From: Pomphorhynchus laevis
Taxonomy: Eukaryota > Acanthocephala > Palaeacanthocephala > Echinorhynchida > Pomphorhynchidae
Length of the DNA: 64,000 bases
Direction: 5' to 3'
NCBI GenBank assembly: GCA_012934845.2
Contig: WNNJ02000217.1
Span: 1 to 64,000, forward strand
Positions 11,611-23,113 of this stretch are shown in pieces; positions within the stretch are counted from its first letter, which is position 1; each line of letters opens with the position of its first letter. Both the position numbers and the translations under genes were made by a program. Under the pieces are notes generated by a model. It was given only the letters and a program-made list of their open reading frames with translations. It was not told the DNA's origin and ran no database searches.

Positions 11611-12784
11611 TAAATGCCGTATTTCGTAAGAAATCCTGGACCGTTGTCTACTCAGCACATCCGTGCACTACTATTATACCTACCGTATCCATTTAGGATC
11701 CAACGAGTGCAGCGACAATATAGCAACAACCTCTGCCTAGTGTTTAAGGATGGTCCGCACAGCAATTCGATCTGGTTAAGAGCGTAAGCCTCAGACAATT
11801 AAGCAAAGTGTCGGAAACGCCTTTATTCACAATGTCACACAGGCAACCGAAACGACCAGTGTGTACCTCATTCTACTGATGAGTGTTGCCGGGTACTCAT
11901 CATTTCGATGCTGAAGTGGTCGTCTAGAAGTGACATGGTGACTGAAAGTCGTGAATCGTAGTCCAGTTTTTCAAGCAACACCATTTAGTGTAAATGCCGT
12001 ATTTCGTAAGAAATCCTGGACCGTTGTCTACTCAGCACATTCGTGCACTACTATTATACCTGTCGTATCCATTTAGGATCCAACGAGTGCAGCGATAATT
12101 CAGCAACAACCTATGCCTAGTGTTTAAGAATGGTCCGCACAGCAATTCGATCTGGTTAAGAGCATAAGCCTCAGACAATTAAGCAAAGTGTCGGAAACGC
12201 CTTTATTCACAATGTCACACAGGCAACCGAAACGACCAGTGTGTACCTCATTTTACTGATTAGTGTTGCCTTGGTACTCATCGTTTCGATGCTGAAGTGG
12301 TCATCTAGAAGTGACATGTTGATTGAAAGTCGTGAATAGAAGTCCAGTCTATCAATCAACACCATTTAGTATAAATGCCGTATTTCGTAAGAAATTCTGG
12401 ACCGTTGTCTACTCAGCACATTCGTGCACTACTATTATACATGCCGTATCCATTAAGGATCCAACGAGTGCAGCGACAATTCAGCAACAACCTCTGCCCT
12501 GTATTTAAGGATGGACCGCACAGCAATTCGATCTGGTTAAGAGCGAAAGCCTCAGACAATTCAGCAAAGTGTCGGAAACGCCTTTATTCACAATGTCACA
12601 CAGGCAACCAAAACGACCAGTGTGTACATCATTCTACTGATGAGTGTTGCCGGGTACTCATCATTTCGATGCTAAAGTGCTCGTATAGAAGTGACATGTT
12701 GATTGAAAGTCGTGAATAGAAGTCCAGTCTATCAAGCATCACCATTTAGTATAAATGCTTATTTCGTAAGAAATATTGGACTGT
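11611..12784 (+). repeat. 380-bp tRNA-headed tandem repeat, about 3.1 units
   Basis: TAAATGCCGTATTTCGTAAG-type unit starts occur at 11611, 11991, 12372 and (truncated) 12752, giving periods of 380-381 bp. Units are roughly 95% alike by eye. Each carries CGATCTGGTTAAGAGCG (A-box-like, 11768-11784 in unit 1) and GTGTCGGAAACGCC (B-box-like, 11809-11821), the layout of a Pol III internal promoter. A TACTGATGAGTGTTGCC block in each unit contains the hammerhead string CTGATGA, but no matching stem and GAAA partner was found. ORFs here repeat with the array and are not genes. Confidence 0.75.
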
Positions 12785-14449
12785 TGCTTATTGTCATTCT
12801 TCTTGTTGCTTCATTCTTCTTCACTCCATGTTTTATGCCAATCATTTGCGTTAATTTTACCGAACATAGATTTTGATTTATCGAATAATTTTGTTTGAAA
12901 TATTACTGTTTGATCCATATTAATCCGTAATATTTAAAGCTTCCTTGGAAATTTGTTTTAATTGATAATTTTCAGTTGACCGTTGTTAATATCACGCAAA
13001 AGTTCGTTTACAGAAACATAATATTTGCTTCATACCATCAACGTATCATTGCCACTAAAATGTTGGTTTCAACTCACATTTAAGTCGTCTGTTTCGCTCA
13101 TGTGAATCTATTATCAATATTGCATAATATTAGTTAAGCGCATCACGGCTGCTTTTCTTGAACTTCAAAATGTTGTTTTTAAAAATTACTTCAATTCCTT
13201 TCCTTAAAAATTTCTTACTTGTTCATTCAAATCTCTTTCAGATTCTTTTAGAGATGTCAATTACATGTCGGAAATAAAATATCACGTTTTTAAAATTTTT
13301 GTGATAATTTGTTTCTATTTTTCTTTTTCGGTGAAAGCAGAAATTCGATCAAAATTGTTTTCTTACGTTCTTTAGTAATTTATAAGACTCTCCAGATTGT
13401 ACTTGTATTCCCAAGTACAATTTTTTCGCTAATGATGTTTTAATTTCGCTTCGTCATTATACGACTCAATCATCATACAATTATTAATTATTGAAACTCA
13501 GTGAGTTGTAACAATTTAATTGTTGTACATTAATTTTCACATGTAAAAAGCAAGTCACTTTAAAAATCAAGTTACTTTAAAATACAAGAAACTGACATTG
13601 CTTTCTTTGGGAGATTATTTTCTGCAATAAAAAGCAGTATATACGACATTTCCTATATGTCATCATATACATTTCAAAATGTATGATGTTTACATGAAAT
13701 GTAGATGAAATGTCATATACATTTCTTATTATGATATATCATAATCAATTGAAAAATATTCAATATAAACAAAATGTAAAATGTATAAAATGATATAATG
13801 ACTTTATTATGATACGCAATGTTCCTTATAGTCTACAGATGATATAATTTTATGATCGGGTATATTATGAAATATTTGTATATAATATTTTACATATCAT
13901 ATATGTGACGTACGCGATGTCCCTTTTAGTCCCCTGATTATGTAACACATATGATATCTTTACGATTGAATGATTATAAGTAGATAGTTAATATTTTCAT
14001 AGATTAATATGCTCTAATGATTTGTTTTCGATTATACAATATATTCGACATGCTCAAAGTGCTAATTGCTGCTTATTTTAATGTCTATAATTTCATTTAA
14101 CATTTTGATAAGGTATTTAGATTTTCTCTTATCAAATTTTGAATTGTTTACTTTAAAAACGTAAAAAATTACTAATAAAATTATTCTTTAATAATTTTAT
14201 TAGTAATTAGTCGTTATATTTATCTATTATAAATAACCATGTTATTTTTGTTATTACCAGAATATTTTGCTCTTCCATCTTTCGTTAATGTACGGTACAC
14301 CCATATATTTTGTATCTTGTTGAGATCCTATAAGTCTAATCGTAACGCTGTTTCCTTTAAAATAATCATTAAAAATTTTACGCTTTGATACAAAAGCTTA
14401 TTTTGTGTGCTCTTTTAAATATTTTTTATCAATATTTTAATATTTTTAG
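12785..14449. other. PRP16 intron 2, no gene
   Basis: A/T-rich. A cluster of ACATTTC/GAAATGT inverted motifs lies at 13650-13730. No exon seen. Confidence 0.4.
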
Positions 14450-15249
<800 letters not shown>

Positions 15250-15410
15250 GCTCTTTTGTAATTGGTAATCATCACCAAATAAAGTCTTTATTCCTTGCTG
15301 AATCGCTTGGCGATTCGGCAATGAATAAATCCATTGAAAATTGAAATGCAAAAATGTGCTAAAACAGCATTTTCTGAAGTTTCAGCCAAGATGTATTTTT
15401 CAATCTATAG
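15250..15410 (+). repeat. 160-bp interspersed repeat, copy 2
   Basis: Second copy of the repeat at 11298-11459, about 90% alike, with the same CTGAAGTTTCAGCCAAGATG block. Its central palindrome reads CGAATCGCTTGGCGATTCGG. Confidence 0.7.
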
Positions 15411-15603
15411 AAACCACAAACATCATAAAAATTTATAATAATAAAAAAATTTTATAATTTCTGAAATTTTGAATGTTTGAAGTAATTGAGCATAACTTTT
15501 TATTTTTCATCTTTTAATTTGAAAACTTTTCATTTACATTGAAGTTCTCTCTGTTAAATGTTACCGAACATTTACAAACGTTTTTATAATCGTTTTCATT
15601 TAG

Positions 15604-15768
<165 letters not shown>

Positions 15769-15794
15769 TAAACTAACAACAATATTTGGTTTAG

Positions 15795-16005
15795 GTCGTT
15801 GCACGTCGGCATGATTTGAAATTAATAATAACCTCAGCGACGTTGGAATCTGAAAAATTTTCTAACTTTTTTGGCTGTGTACCAATTTTTCATATTCCTG
15901 GAAGAACCTTTCCAGTCGAGAAGCTATTCAGTAAATTTGTCGTTGATGATTATGTTGAACAGTCAGTGAAACAAGCAATACAAATTCATCTTGGTTTAGG
16001 GGAGG
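15795..16005 (+). CDS. DHX38: PRP16/DHX38-like helicase, exon 5 (motif III)
   Basis: Starts after the 44-nt intron 15751-15794 and reads [20 protein letters not shown] (motif III SAT), [16 protein letters not shown] and [13 protein letters not shown]. It ends one base into a Gly codon that is completed by exon 6. The following intron (16006-18714) took in the Merlin transposon and a fold-back element. Confidence 0.94.
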
Positions 16006-16070
16006 GTATGTTTATTTAAGAAATGTTTATTTAAGAAATGTAATTGTGCTTACAAATTACTTGATATTTT

Positions 16071-17292
16071 GGATCTTTTCCGTTAAACTGACTTTGTCGT
16101 AGCAAAATAAGAATGTGCTAAAATAGCGGAATTGTAATTACTCTTTCAACTGACAATTTTTTGGGAGAAACAAACACAAATTTAAATATTTAAATTTAAA
16201 AAAAATTAAATATTAAATTTTTTGGAATTGGATATCGATCATAATACAGCTTTCGATTATAATAATTACATGCATGAGGCCTGTGCGGCTGAAAGTCTGT
16301 GCAATCCTACCAAAATAGAAGGTAAGGATATGGTAGTCGAAATCGACGAAACTGTATTTGCACGCCGCAAATACAATAGGGGACGCATTTTACCGCAACA
16401 ATGGGTGTTTGGTGGCGTCTGCAAAGAGTCCTCCGAAGTTTTTCTTTATGCAGTGGATTAACGAAACGCCGAAACACTAAATGCTTGTATTAAGCAATGC
16501 ATTCTGCCAGGCTCAATAATCCATTCAGATCTTTGGAAAGGTTATTGTGGCGTGCAAAGCTTGGAAGGATACAACTTTCAGCACAGAACTGCCAATCATT
16601 CTGTTGATTTTGTGACTTCAGACGGTATCCACACGCAATAGATAGAGTCGACATGGTACCAGCTAAAATCTGGAATTAGACGACGATGGGGTACACATCG
16701 ATCCATGATCGACTCATATCTTGTGGAATTTATTTGGCGTAAAAGGCACCGAAACGACAACAGTTTTGATGCTATTTTGCAATTCCTTAAAAATGTTAGA
16801 TTGATCGATTGATCGATCAAATCTTCTAAGAATTTTAAAAATTACTGTTTTTGAAATTAAATGTTCAATAACTTTATGTGGAAAATCTCAAATTACCAAA
16901 GCTTTGGATGTTAGATCATTATAAATATGCAAATTGCAGTACTGCAATAAAATTTTATGTTTATATTTGAAATTTTTGAGATTTTTCAAATTCAAATCAT
17001 TTTTTTCGAAAAAATGAAGACAATTGAATAACTTTTTGTGCATTTATTGGAAACTTTACAATGATAGCAATTACACCGGAAATTCATGCAAATAATACAA
17101 ATATATTTAAAAGTCATTCCGACTTAAATTCGCTTAAAATTTTAAAAAATTAAATATTTTTTTTAATTTAAATATTTAATTTTGTGTTTGTTTCTCCCAA
17201 AAAAATTGTCAGTTGAAAGAGTAATTACAATTCCGCTATTTTAGCACATTTTCATTTTGCTACGACAAAAGTCAGTATAACGGAAAAGATCC
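16071..17292 (+). mobile_element. Merlin-type DNA transposon, inactive, in PRP16 intron 5
   Basis: The ends are inverted repeats of about 140 bp, beginning GGATCTTTTCCGTTA at 16071 and complementary at 17292. An 8-bp target duplication flanks them: GATATTTT (16063-16070) and AATATTTT (17293-17300, one change). Inside, 16222-16812 encodes an ISXO2/IS1016-type transposase: VVEIDETVFARRKYNRGR with the first catalytic Asp, ILPQQWVFGGVCKES, IIHSDLWKGY with the second Asp, then IESTWYQLKSGIRRRWG with the catalytic Glu, and DSYLVEFIWRKR. Two in-frame stops (TAA after LYAVD, TAG before IESTW) and a missing N-terminal domain make it a relic. The DDE residues themselves survive. Confidence 0.92.
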
Positions 17293-17300
17293 AATATTTT

Positions 17301-17845
17301 TAATTGATTAAAAATAAAAATCATACCTCATACCTCATAATACTGATATGTTAAGTATTTTGAAATGATATTAGTATTCACGTGTTAGCAATACTTTGAA
17401 ATTATATATATTATTTTTACTAACGTGTTATGTTACTTTACATGCAATTCAAAAAACAATTTTGTTAAATATTTGCCCTTTTCAATCAAAAATGTTGAAA
17501 AATATATAACTTTGTTTTCGTTAATAAGTAAAGTGTTCAAACTAACTTTTGGAAATAATCGTAAAATAACTGAAAATTTTTATTAACAACTTTATAGGAA
17601 AAATCCCTTCTTTATTAAAAAGATAATGCGCCATCATGCATCGTCCAATGCGCCACATGTGGCGCATGCGCCATGAGTTGGCCACCTCTGATCTAAAACA
17701 ATTTTGTTAAACAACTTTTCAATAATTAAAAATTAAAACTATTAAATATTTAAATTTTTAAATATTTCAATATTAAAAAATAAAATTTTTAATATTAAAA
17801 CACTTTAATAATTTCAATGTGAAGATAATCATTATAAGAATTAGA
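17301..17845. other. PRP16 intron 5, no gene
   Basis: A/T-rich. A short GC block with TGCGCCACATGTGGCGCA (near 17653-17671) resembles the core of the 238-bp palindrome at 10.4 kb. Confidence 0.4.
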
Positions 17846-18050
17846 TTGTTTTACTGGAACAAAGAAGAAAATAATTTCCCTTGATTTAAAAAAATTAATA
17901 TTTCGATGGATCCTGCTATCATCACCAGGATTACAAAAAAAAATAATTTTTAATGTAATCCTGATGATGATAACAGGAGCTATCGAAACATTAGGGAAAT
18001 AAAGGGAAATAAATTTTCGTCTTTCCAGTAAAACTATCTAATCGAAAATG
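17846..18050 (+). mobile_element. Fold-back element with hammerhead-like core
   Basis: The left arm (TTTACTGGAACAAAGAAGAAAA...) and right arm (...TTTTCGTCTTTCCAGTAAAA) are imperfect inverted repeats. The inner arms CTGCTATCATCACCAGGATTAC and GTAATCCTGATGATGATAAC also pair. The right arm at 17961-17990 carries CTGATGA, then GATA pairing with TATC, then GAAAC, which is the hammerhead core with stem II. The left arm read on the - strand has CTGGTGA, one base off. Same architecture as the elements at 43.5, 43.9 and 52.7 kb. Confidence 0.6.
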
Positions 18051-18351
18051 GAAAAAAGTTTTGAGTTTAGTGTGTATGAATTCTAAAAATGCTTTCGAAC
18101 AATTTATAGTAATTGCCTAATTCCTCCTTTATCAAAAGCAGCGAAAGAAAATAGTAAAGCTGAAGTATTGTTAGATAAATTTTAATGTAATATTTTATTT
18201 TAACAAACAGTTTTGTTTAATTTGCATAAGCTAATTAACTTTACATCTACGATAAACCAAATCTTTAAACTACAGAAGTTAGCACTCACTAAATTTTGTA
18301 AAAATATCATGGATGATATTTAAACGCTTAAGATATTTTTTCCAATATCTT

Positions 18352-18500
18352 AAGTGCTTACAAATTACTTGATATTTTTAATTGATTAAAAAATATGATT
18401 CAAAAATCATATCATATACCTCATAATACCGATATGTTTAGTTTTTTGAAATGATATTATTATTTACGTGTTAGCAATCCTTTGAAGTTATATATATTAA
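18352..18500 (+). repeat. Duplicated empty-site copy of the Merlin insertion locus
   Basis: GTGCTTACAAATTACTTGAT ATTTTT AATTGATTA followed by CATACCTCATAAT and GTGTTAGCAATCCTTTGAAG matches the flanks of the Merlin element (16048-16070 joined to 17293-17415) without the transposon. The single GATATTTT at 18371-18378 fixes the 8-bp target duplication. Confidence 0.8.
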
Positions 18501-18714
18501 ATCTATATTATATATAATATATGCTATATATTATGTATATTACATAATATATAATATATAAATATAATATCTATATATTAATACATTATACATAATATAT
18601 TATTTTTCTAAAGTATTATATAAAGTATATTATATTATATAAAGTATTCATGTGTATTATGTATATGCTATATTATATAATATGTTATATGTCATATTAT
18701 ATATGTGTTTCCAG
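18501..18714. repeat. TATATAATA low-complexity tract
   Basis: Imperfect TATTATATAATATAT repeats up to the acceptor of PRP16 exon 6. Confidence 0.8.
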
Positions 18715-18777
18715 GTGATATTTTAATATTTATGCCCGGACAGGAAGATATTGAAGTAGCTTGTGAACTCATAGAAG
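18715..18777 (+). CDS. DHX38: PRP16/DHX38-like helicase, exon 6 (motif IV)
   Basis: 63 nt after a TTTCCAG acceptor, reading [20 protein letters not shown], the start of the second RecA domain. Phase matches exon 5 (G + GT) and exon 7 (G + AA). Confidence 0.93.
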
Positions 18778-18832
18778 GTAATAAAACAAGATATACGTTC
18801 GTGCAGGTGCTCACTGTTTTACGATTTTTTAG

Positions 18833-18988
18833 AAAGATTATTGAAACTAGAAAATGCTAAGCCTCTTTCGGTTCTTCCAATATATTCCCAATTGCCAAGC
18901 GACATGCAGGCGAAGATATTTCAGCGTGCTGTTGGAGGCATTCGAAAATGTGTTGTTGCCACTAACATCGCTGAGACATCATTGACGG
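18833..18988 (+). CDS. DHX38: PRP16/DHX38-like helicase, exon 7 (motif V)
   Basis: Follows the 55-nt intron 18778-18832. It reads [19 protein letters not shown], then [15 protein letters not shown], which is motif V. A single base of the next Val codon is left before the donor. Confidence 0.94.
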
Positions 18989-19042
18989 GTTTGCATCAAG
19001 ACAAAAAAAATGTTTTGAAATTCGTATTTCTTTCGGTTTTAG

Positions 19043-19143
19043 TTGACGGAATAATTTACGTTATTGATGCTGGTTATTGTAAGATGAAAGTCTATAATCC
19101 TAAAATTGGTATGGATGCGCTTCAGGTGTTTCCTATAAGCCAA
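19043..19143 (+). CDS. DHX38: PRP16/DHX38-like helicase, exon 8
   Basis: Follows the 54-nt intron 18989-19042. It reads [20 protein letters not shown], then [13 protein letters not shown], matching DHX38 with few changes. It ends in phase 0 at a GTACTT donor. Confidence 0.94.
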
Positions 19144-19190
19144 GTACTTTCAGTAAACAACGACCTTATCACTAATATATGTCTTTTTAG

Positions 19191-19237
19191 GCCAATTCTG
19201 AACAACGTGCTGGCCGAGCTGGAAGAACCAAACCAGG
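19191..19237 (+). CDS. DHX38: PRP16/DHX38-like helicase, exon 9 (motif VI), last exon found
   Basis: Follows the 47-nt intron 19144-19190. It reads [16 protein letters not shown], containing motif VI with its arginine fingers, and ends two bases into a Gly codon at GTAGAT. In DHX38 about 500 further residues follow (winged helix, ratchet, OB-fold). None is recognisable downstream in this window. About 90 bp further on lie an AT microsatellite and a palindromic repeat array. The gene is therefore truncated, mis-assembled here, or has its remaining exons beyond a very long intron. Confidence 0.9.
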
Positions 19238-19330
19238 GTAGATTATTAATTATTTCACTTGGAAGTTTATTATTTAGATAACGATTAGCATAGTATTGAT
19301 CGGTAAATACCAATCAATACTATTTGATCG

Positions 19331-19331
19331 G

Positions 19332-19420
<89 letters not shown>
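19331..19420. repeat. (AT)n microsatellite
   Basis: About 45 AT units directly before the palindromic repeat array and just past the last PRP16 exon. Confidence 0.97.
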
Positions 19421-19424
<4 letters not shown>

Positions 19425-21002
19425 TTTTACCGTTTGAGATCATGAAGATCGATTGGAATCGGGACTGGTGATCCTTTGATGGATTCTTATTTATGTAACG
19501 AATAGTTGCTAGGTCACACGAGGTGACTTTCGCATTGAAAACCAGCTACAGAATCCTTCCTTCATGATATCCAATTCCATACACCCTGACTACTAACGGC
19601 GCCATTGCCACAACCGTTTTCGTTTCGCCCGCTTTTTGCCACATGTTGGTAGCCCCGGGCTCGTCAGAAGGCTGACTACCAACTCTTCGCCTTTTGAAAT
19701 TTGACTTATCCGAGATTCGAGCTGTCGCTCTCCGTACTTGGCTTGCGCTCTTGACTGCTAGGCTACGAATCCAGGATTACCAGATTTCACACAGTATATG
19801 AAACCTTCCATCATGATATCCAGAAACTGCATTGTCCGAGATGCTTCTCTGGCATGCTTATTATAGATTTTACCGTTTGAGATCATGAAGATCGATTGGA
19901 ATCGGGACTGGTGATCCTTTGATGGATTCTTATTTATGTAACGAATAGTTGCTAGGTCACACGAGGTGACTTTCGCATTGAAAACCAGCTACAGAATCCT
20001 TCCTTCATGATATCCAATTCCATACACCCTGACTACTAACGGCGCCATTGCCACAACCGTTTTCGTTTCGCCCGCTTTTTGCCACATGTTGGTAGCCCCG
20101 GGCTCGTCAGAAGGCTGACTACCAACTCTTCGCCTTTTGAAATTTGACTTATCCGAGATTCGAGCTGTCGCTCTCCGTACTTGGCTTGCGCTCTTGACTG
20201 CTAGGCTACGAATCCAGGATTACCAGATTTCACACAGTATATGAAACCTTCCATCATGATATCCAGAAACTGCATTGTCCGAGATGCTTCTCTGGCATGC
20301 TTATTATAGATTTTACCGTTTGAGATCATGAAGATCGATTGGAATCGGGACTGGTGATCCTTTGATGGATTCTTATTTATGTAACGAATAGTTGCTAGGT
20401 CACACGAGGTGACTTTCGCATTGAAAACCAGCTACAGAATCCTTCCTTCATGATATCCAATTCCATACACCCTGGAATTGGATATCATGAAGGAAGGATT
20501 CTGTAGCTGGTTTTCAATGCGAAAGTCACCTCGTGTGACCTAGCAACTATTCGTTACATAAATAAGAATCCATCAAAGGATCACCAGTCCCGATTCCAAT
20601 CGATCTTCATGATCTCAAACGGTAAAATCTATAATAAGCATGCCAGAGAAGCATCTCGGACAATGCAGTTTCTGGATATCATGATGGAAGGTTTCATATA
20701 CTGTGTGAAATCTGGTAATCCTGGATTCGTAGCCTAGCAGTCAAGAGCGCAAGCCAAGTACGGAGAGCGACAGCTCGAATCTCGGATAAGTCAAATTTCA
20801 AAAGGCGAAGAGTTGGTAGTCAGCCTTCTGACGAGCCGGGCTACCAACATGTGGCAAAAAGCGGGCGAAACGAAAACGGTTGTGGCAATGGCGCCGTTAG
20901 TAGTCAGGGTGTATGGAATTGGATATCATGAAGGAAGGATTCTGTAGCTGGTTTTCAATGCGAAAGTCACCTCGTGTGACCTAGCAACTATTCGTTACAT
21001 AA
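19421..21002. repeat. 443-bp tRNA-headed repeat: two and a bit units, then an inverted copy
   Basis: TAGATTTTACCGTTTGAG starts at 19421, 19864 and 20307, so the period is 443 bp. The first two units look identical. The third breaks at about 20474, and the reverse complement follows to 21002, making a large palindrome. Read on the - strand (or + strand in the inverted part) the unit has GTAGCCTAGCAGT (A box, 20729-20741) and CAGCTCGAATCTC (B box, 20771-20783), so the head is tRNA-like. Downstream lies CTGACGA, GCCCG, then CGGGC, GAAACG (- strand 19621-19667 and 20064-20110; altered copy on + at 20828-20871), a hammerhead-type core with perfect stem II. No target duplication was found, and an assembly artefact is possible. 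Confidence 0.75.
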
Positions 21003-22727
21003 GGAGTATAGGTTATCACCATTTCTAACCTATAGGTATTTTAATATTTTAAATATATAAACATATTTAAAATATTTAAAATACAATAAACAGAAAAGAG
21101 TTTAAATGGCATTACAATTTATGTGTTATATTATGTCAATAATTAATAAATTAATTAAAATAAATGATGTAATAAATGTAATAAATCAAAGAAGTAAAAT
21201 CAAATTAATTTAAAAAATCTAATTTATTTTAGTTAATTAATTTAACTAAAATAACATTATTTAATTATCTAAAATAAACTTTTTCCAAACGTAATTATTG
21301 TTTTTCTGGCAAATTGAAAGATTTACAATCTCGGCAGTAATTTGATAAAGAAATTGGCAATGATAGATAAATGCAATCAAAGTTATATCATGAGATTACT
21401 GCAGAAGTTATATCGTATATAAATAATCATAAAATCTTTTAATTTTAAAATGTAATTTCATACTTAGCTTATTTAATTTTAAATGCCTCTTAAATGATGA
21501 TGTGTAAGATAATGGTGACTCATTGATGTTTATTAATTGATAGGCATGGGCATTTCCTATATAAATAAAAAATTGATTTTCTATTTAACAAGTTTATAAA
21601 TAATATAATAGGATATTTTAATTTATAATAAATCGCACAACATTTTTAAGCAAAAGGCCTAGTAATAGTCTGTAATATTTAAATTATATGTAACAACTGT
21701 TCATGCATTAATCAGAGAAGACAGGGATCGGAAATCGTAACTCACAACATACATAAAAAATAAAACGCTGTGATATGCTTGGAGCTAAATCACATCATAT
21801 ACAAAATTTAGATTATATGGTTTATTTTGATGATGCTTCCATTCTATGACATGGAAGTGATTATATGTCACGTGTAAAATGCAATAAAAGTCACGTGATT
21901 CTAATCACGTGATCTATGTCACGTGATTCAGTTAAGTCTAGCATTAACTGAATTACACACATTAGCTCTTGTTATTTGATTAAGACAACATATTGAATTT
22001 ATAATTTCATTTATAAAGTCGCATTTATATCATTTAAATATATGCTTAATATATGGATAAATACAATGTATTTGTAGTATATAAATCTATTTGTAGTATC
22101 AGTACCGCTATTCGTATATATTCCTTCTTGATTATTGTAAAATGCAATAATATTATTAATAATAAAGATGATTCTTTAATAATTTAAAGAATTATTAATT
22201 TATCGCACAATATTTTTAAGCACAAGGCCTAGTGATAGTTCTGTAATATATAAAATTTTATGTAACAATTGGTCGTACGTTAATTTAAAACACTGTACTC
22301 GAGATAGAAATATTAAATTTAAAAAAATTAAATTCGAAATATGTAAATATTAAATTACTGCAAATATTAAATAATAATATTAATATATGCATATATTATT
22401 TAAATATATTACTGTAAATATTAAATTATCTAGATATTAACGTAAATAAATTACTGTAAATATTAAATTATGATTATTTAAATATATTGCATAAATTTTA
22501 TATTACGTATTTATATAATAAAATATAATTTTATTATTCTGTTATAAAAATGAATATTAATTCCAATAAACTTTACAAAATAAATTTAAAGCACACTTGC
22601 CGCTATTAATTTGAGTTTGAGAATCCCAGTCTAGTTGGTAAATACGAAACGTCACTATTAATGCAATATGTATTACAATTAGAATTATGTAGGTTATTTG
22701 AATCTAAAATCTTAAGTTATAACAAAT
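21003..22727. other. AT-rich intergenic, with CACGTG cluster and a diverged repeat pair
   Basis: No gene found. About 90 bp (CGCACAA, TTTTTAAGCA, AAGGCCTAGT, TATGTAACAA) occur at 21632 and again at 22202. Four CACGTG palindromes are listed separately. Confidence 0.5.
21869..21925. promoter_or_regulatory. Four CACGTG E-boxes in 57 bp
   Basis: CACGTG at 21869, 21892, 21906 and 21920, three of them in the context TCACGTGAT. In sequence this poor in C and G the clustering is unlikely by chance. CACGTG is the classic bHLH (MYC/MITF/TFEB-class) site. No promoter or start site can be tied to it, so function is inferred only. Confidence 0.35.
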
Positions 22728-22865
22728 TAGTATAATGCTGCAAATACCGATCGAATTTTAATAAAATTTAAAGCAAGCATTGCTCCAAATCCATAAGTAT
22801 ATTCATCACAACCAATGCACATTTCAAAATTACGTACAAATTCTGTACCATCGTTTAACTAAACA
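22728..22865 (-). CDS. Possible terminal exon of an unassigned gene
   Basis: On the - strand a TTTGTTTAG acceptor is followed by a frame LNDGTEFVRNFEMCIGCDEY then TYGFGAMLALNFIKI, closing at TAA about 45 codons later. The composition looks coding (Cys, Gly, Trp-free but varied) compared with the A/T-rich surroundings. I do not recognise the protein. It could belong to the TMEM62-like gene, whose later exons were not found, or to another gene. No neighbouring exon in a compatible phase was identified. Confidence 0.3.
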
Positions 22866-23113
22866 AATGAAAATATCTGTATTTAAAGACAAAGTTTGAA
22901 ATAAATAGGAACAATTTATTAATCGATGTAATTAATACAATAATTTATTTAATTTGTTTATTAATTGATACAATTAATTATCTTTTATAACAACTTGTAT
23001 TAATATTCTTAAAACATGCAATAATTAACACTTTAATAATTAAAGTGTTAATTAATTATTATTAATTAATAAATAATTAATAAATATAATTAATTATATA
23101 TTTATTAATATAG

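Noticed and set aside
11880-11910. Hammerhead in the 380-bp repeat
   Set aside because: CTGATGA is present, but no GAAA with a matching stem II could be found on the same strand, so I only mention it.
12323-12719. Two overlapping ORFs of 61 and 114 codons
   Set aside because: They lie in unit 3 of the 380-bp tandem repeat and are broken in units 1 and 2.
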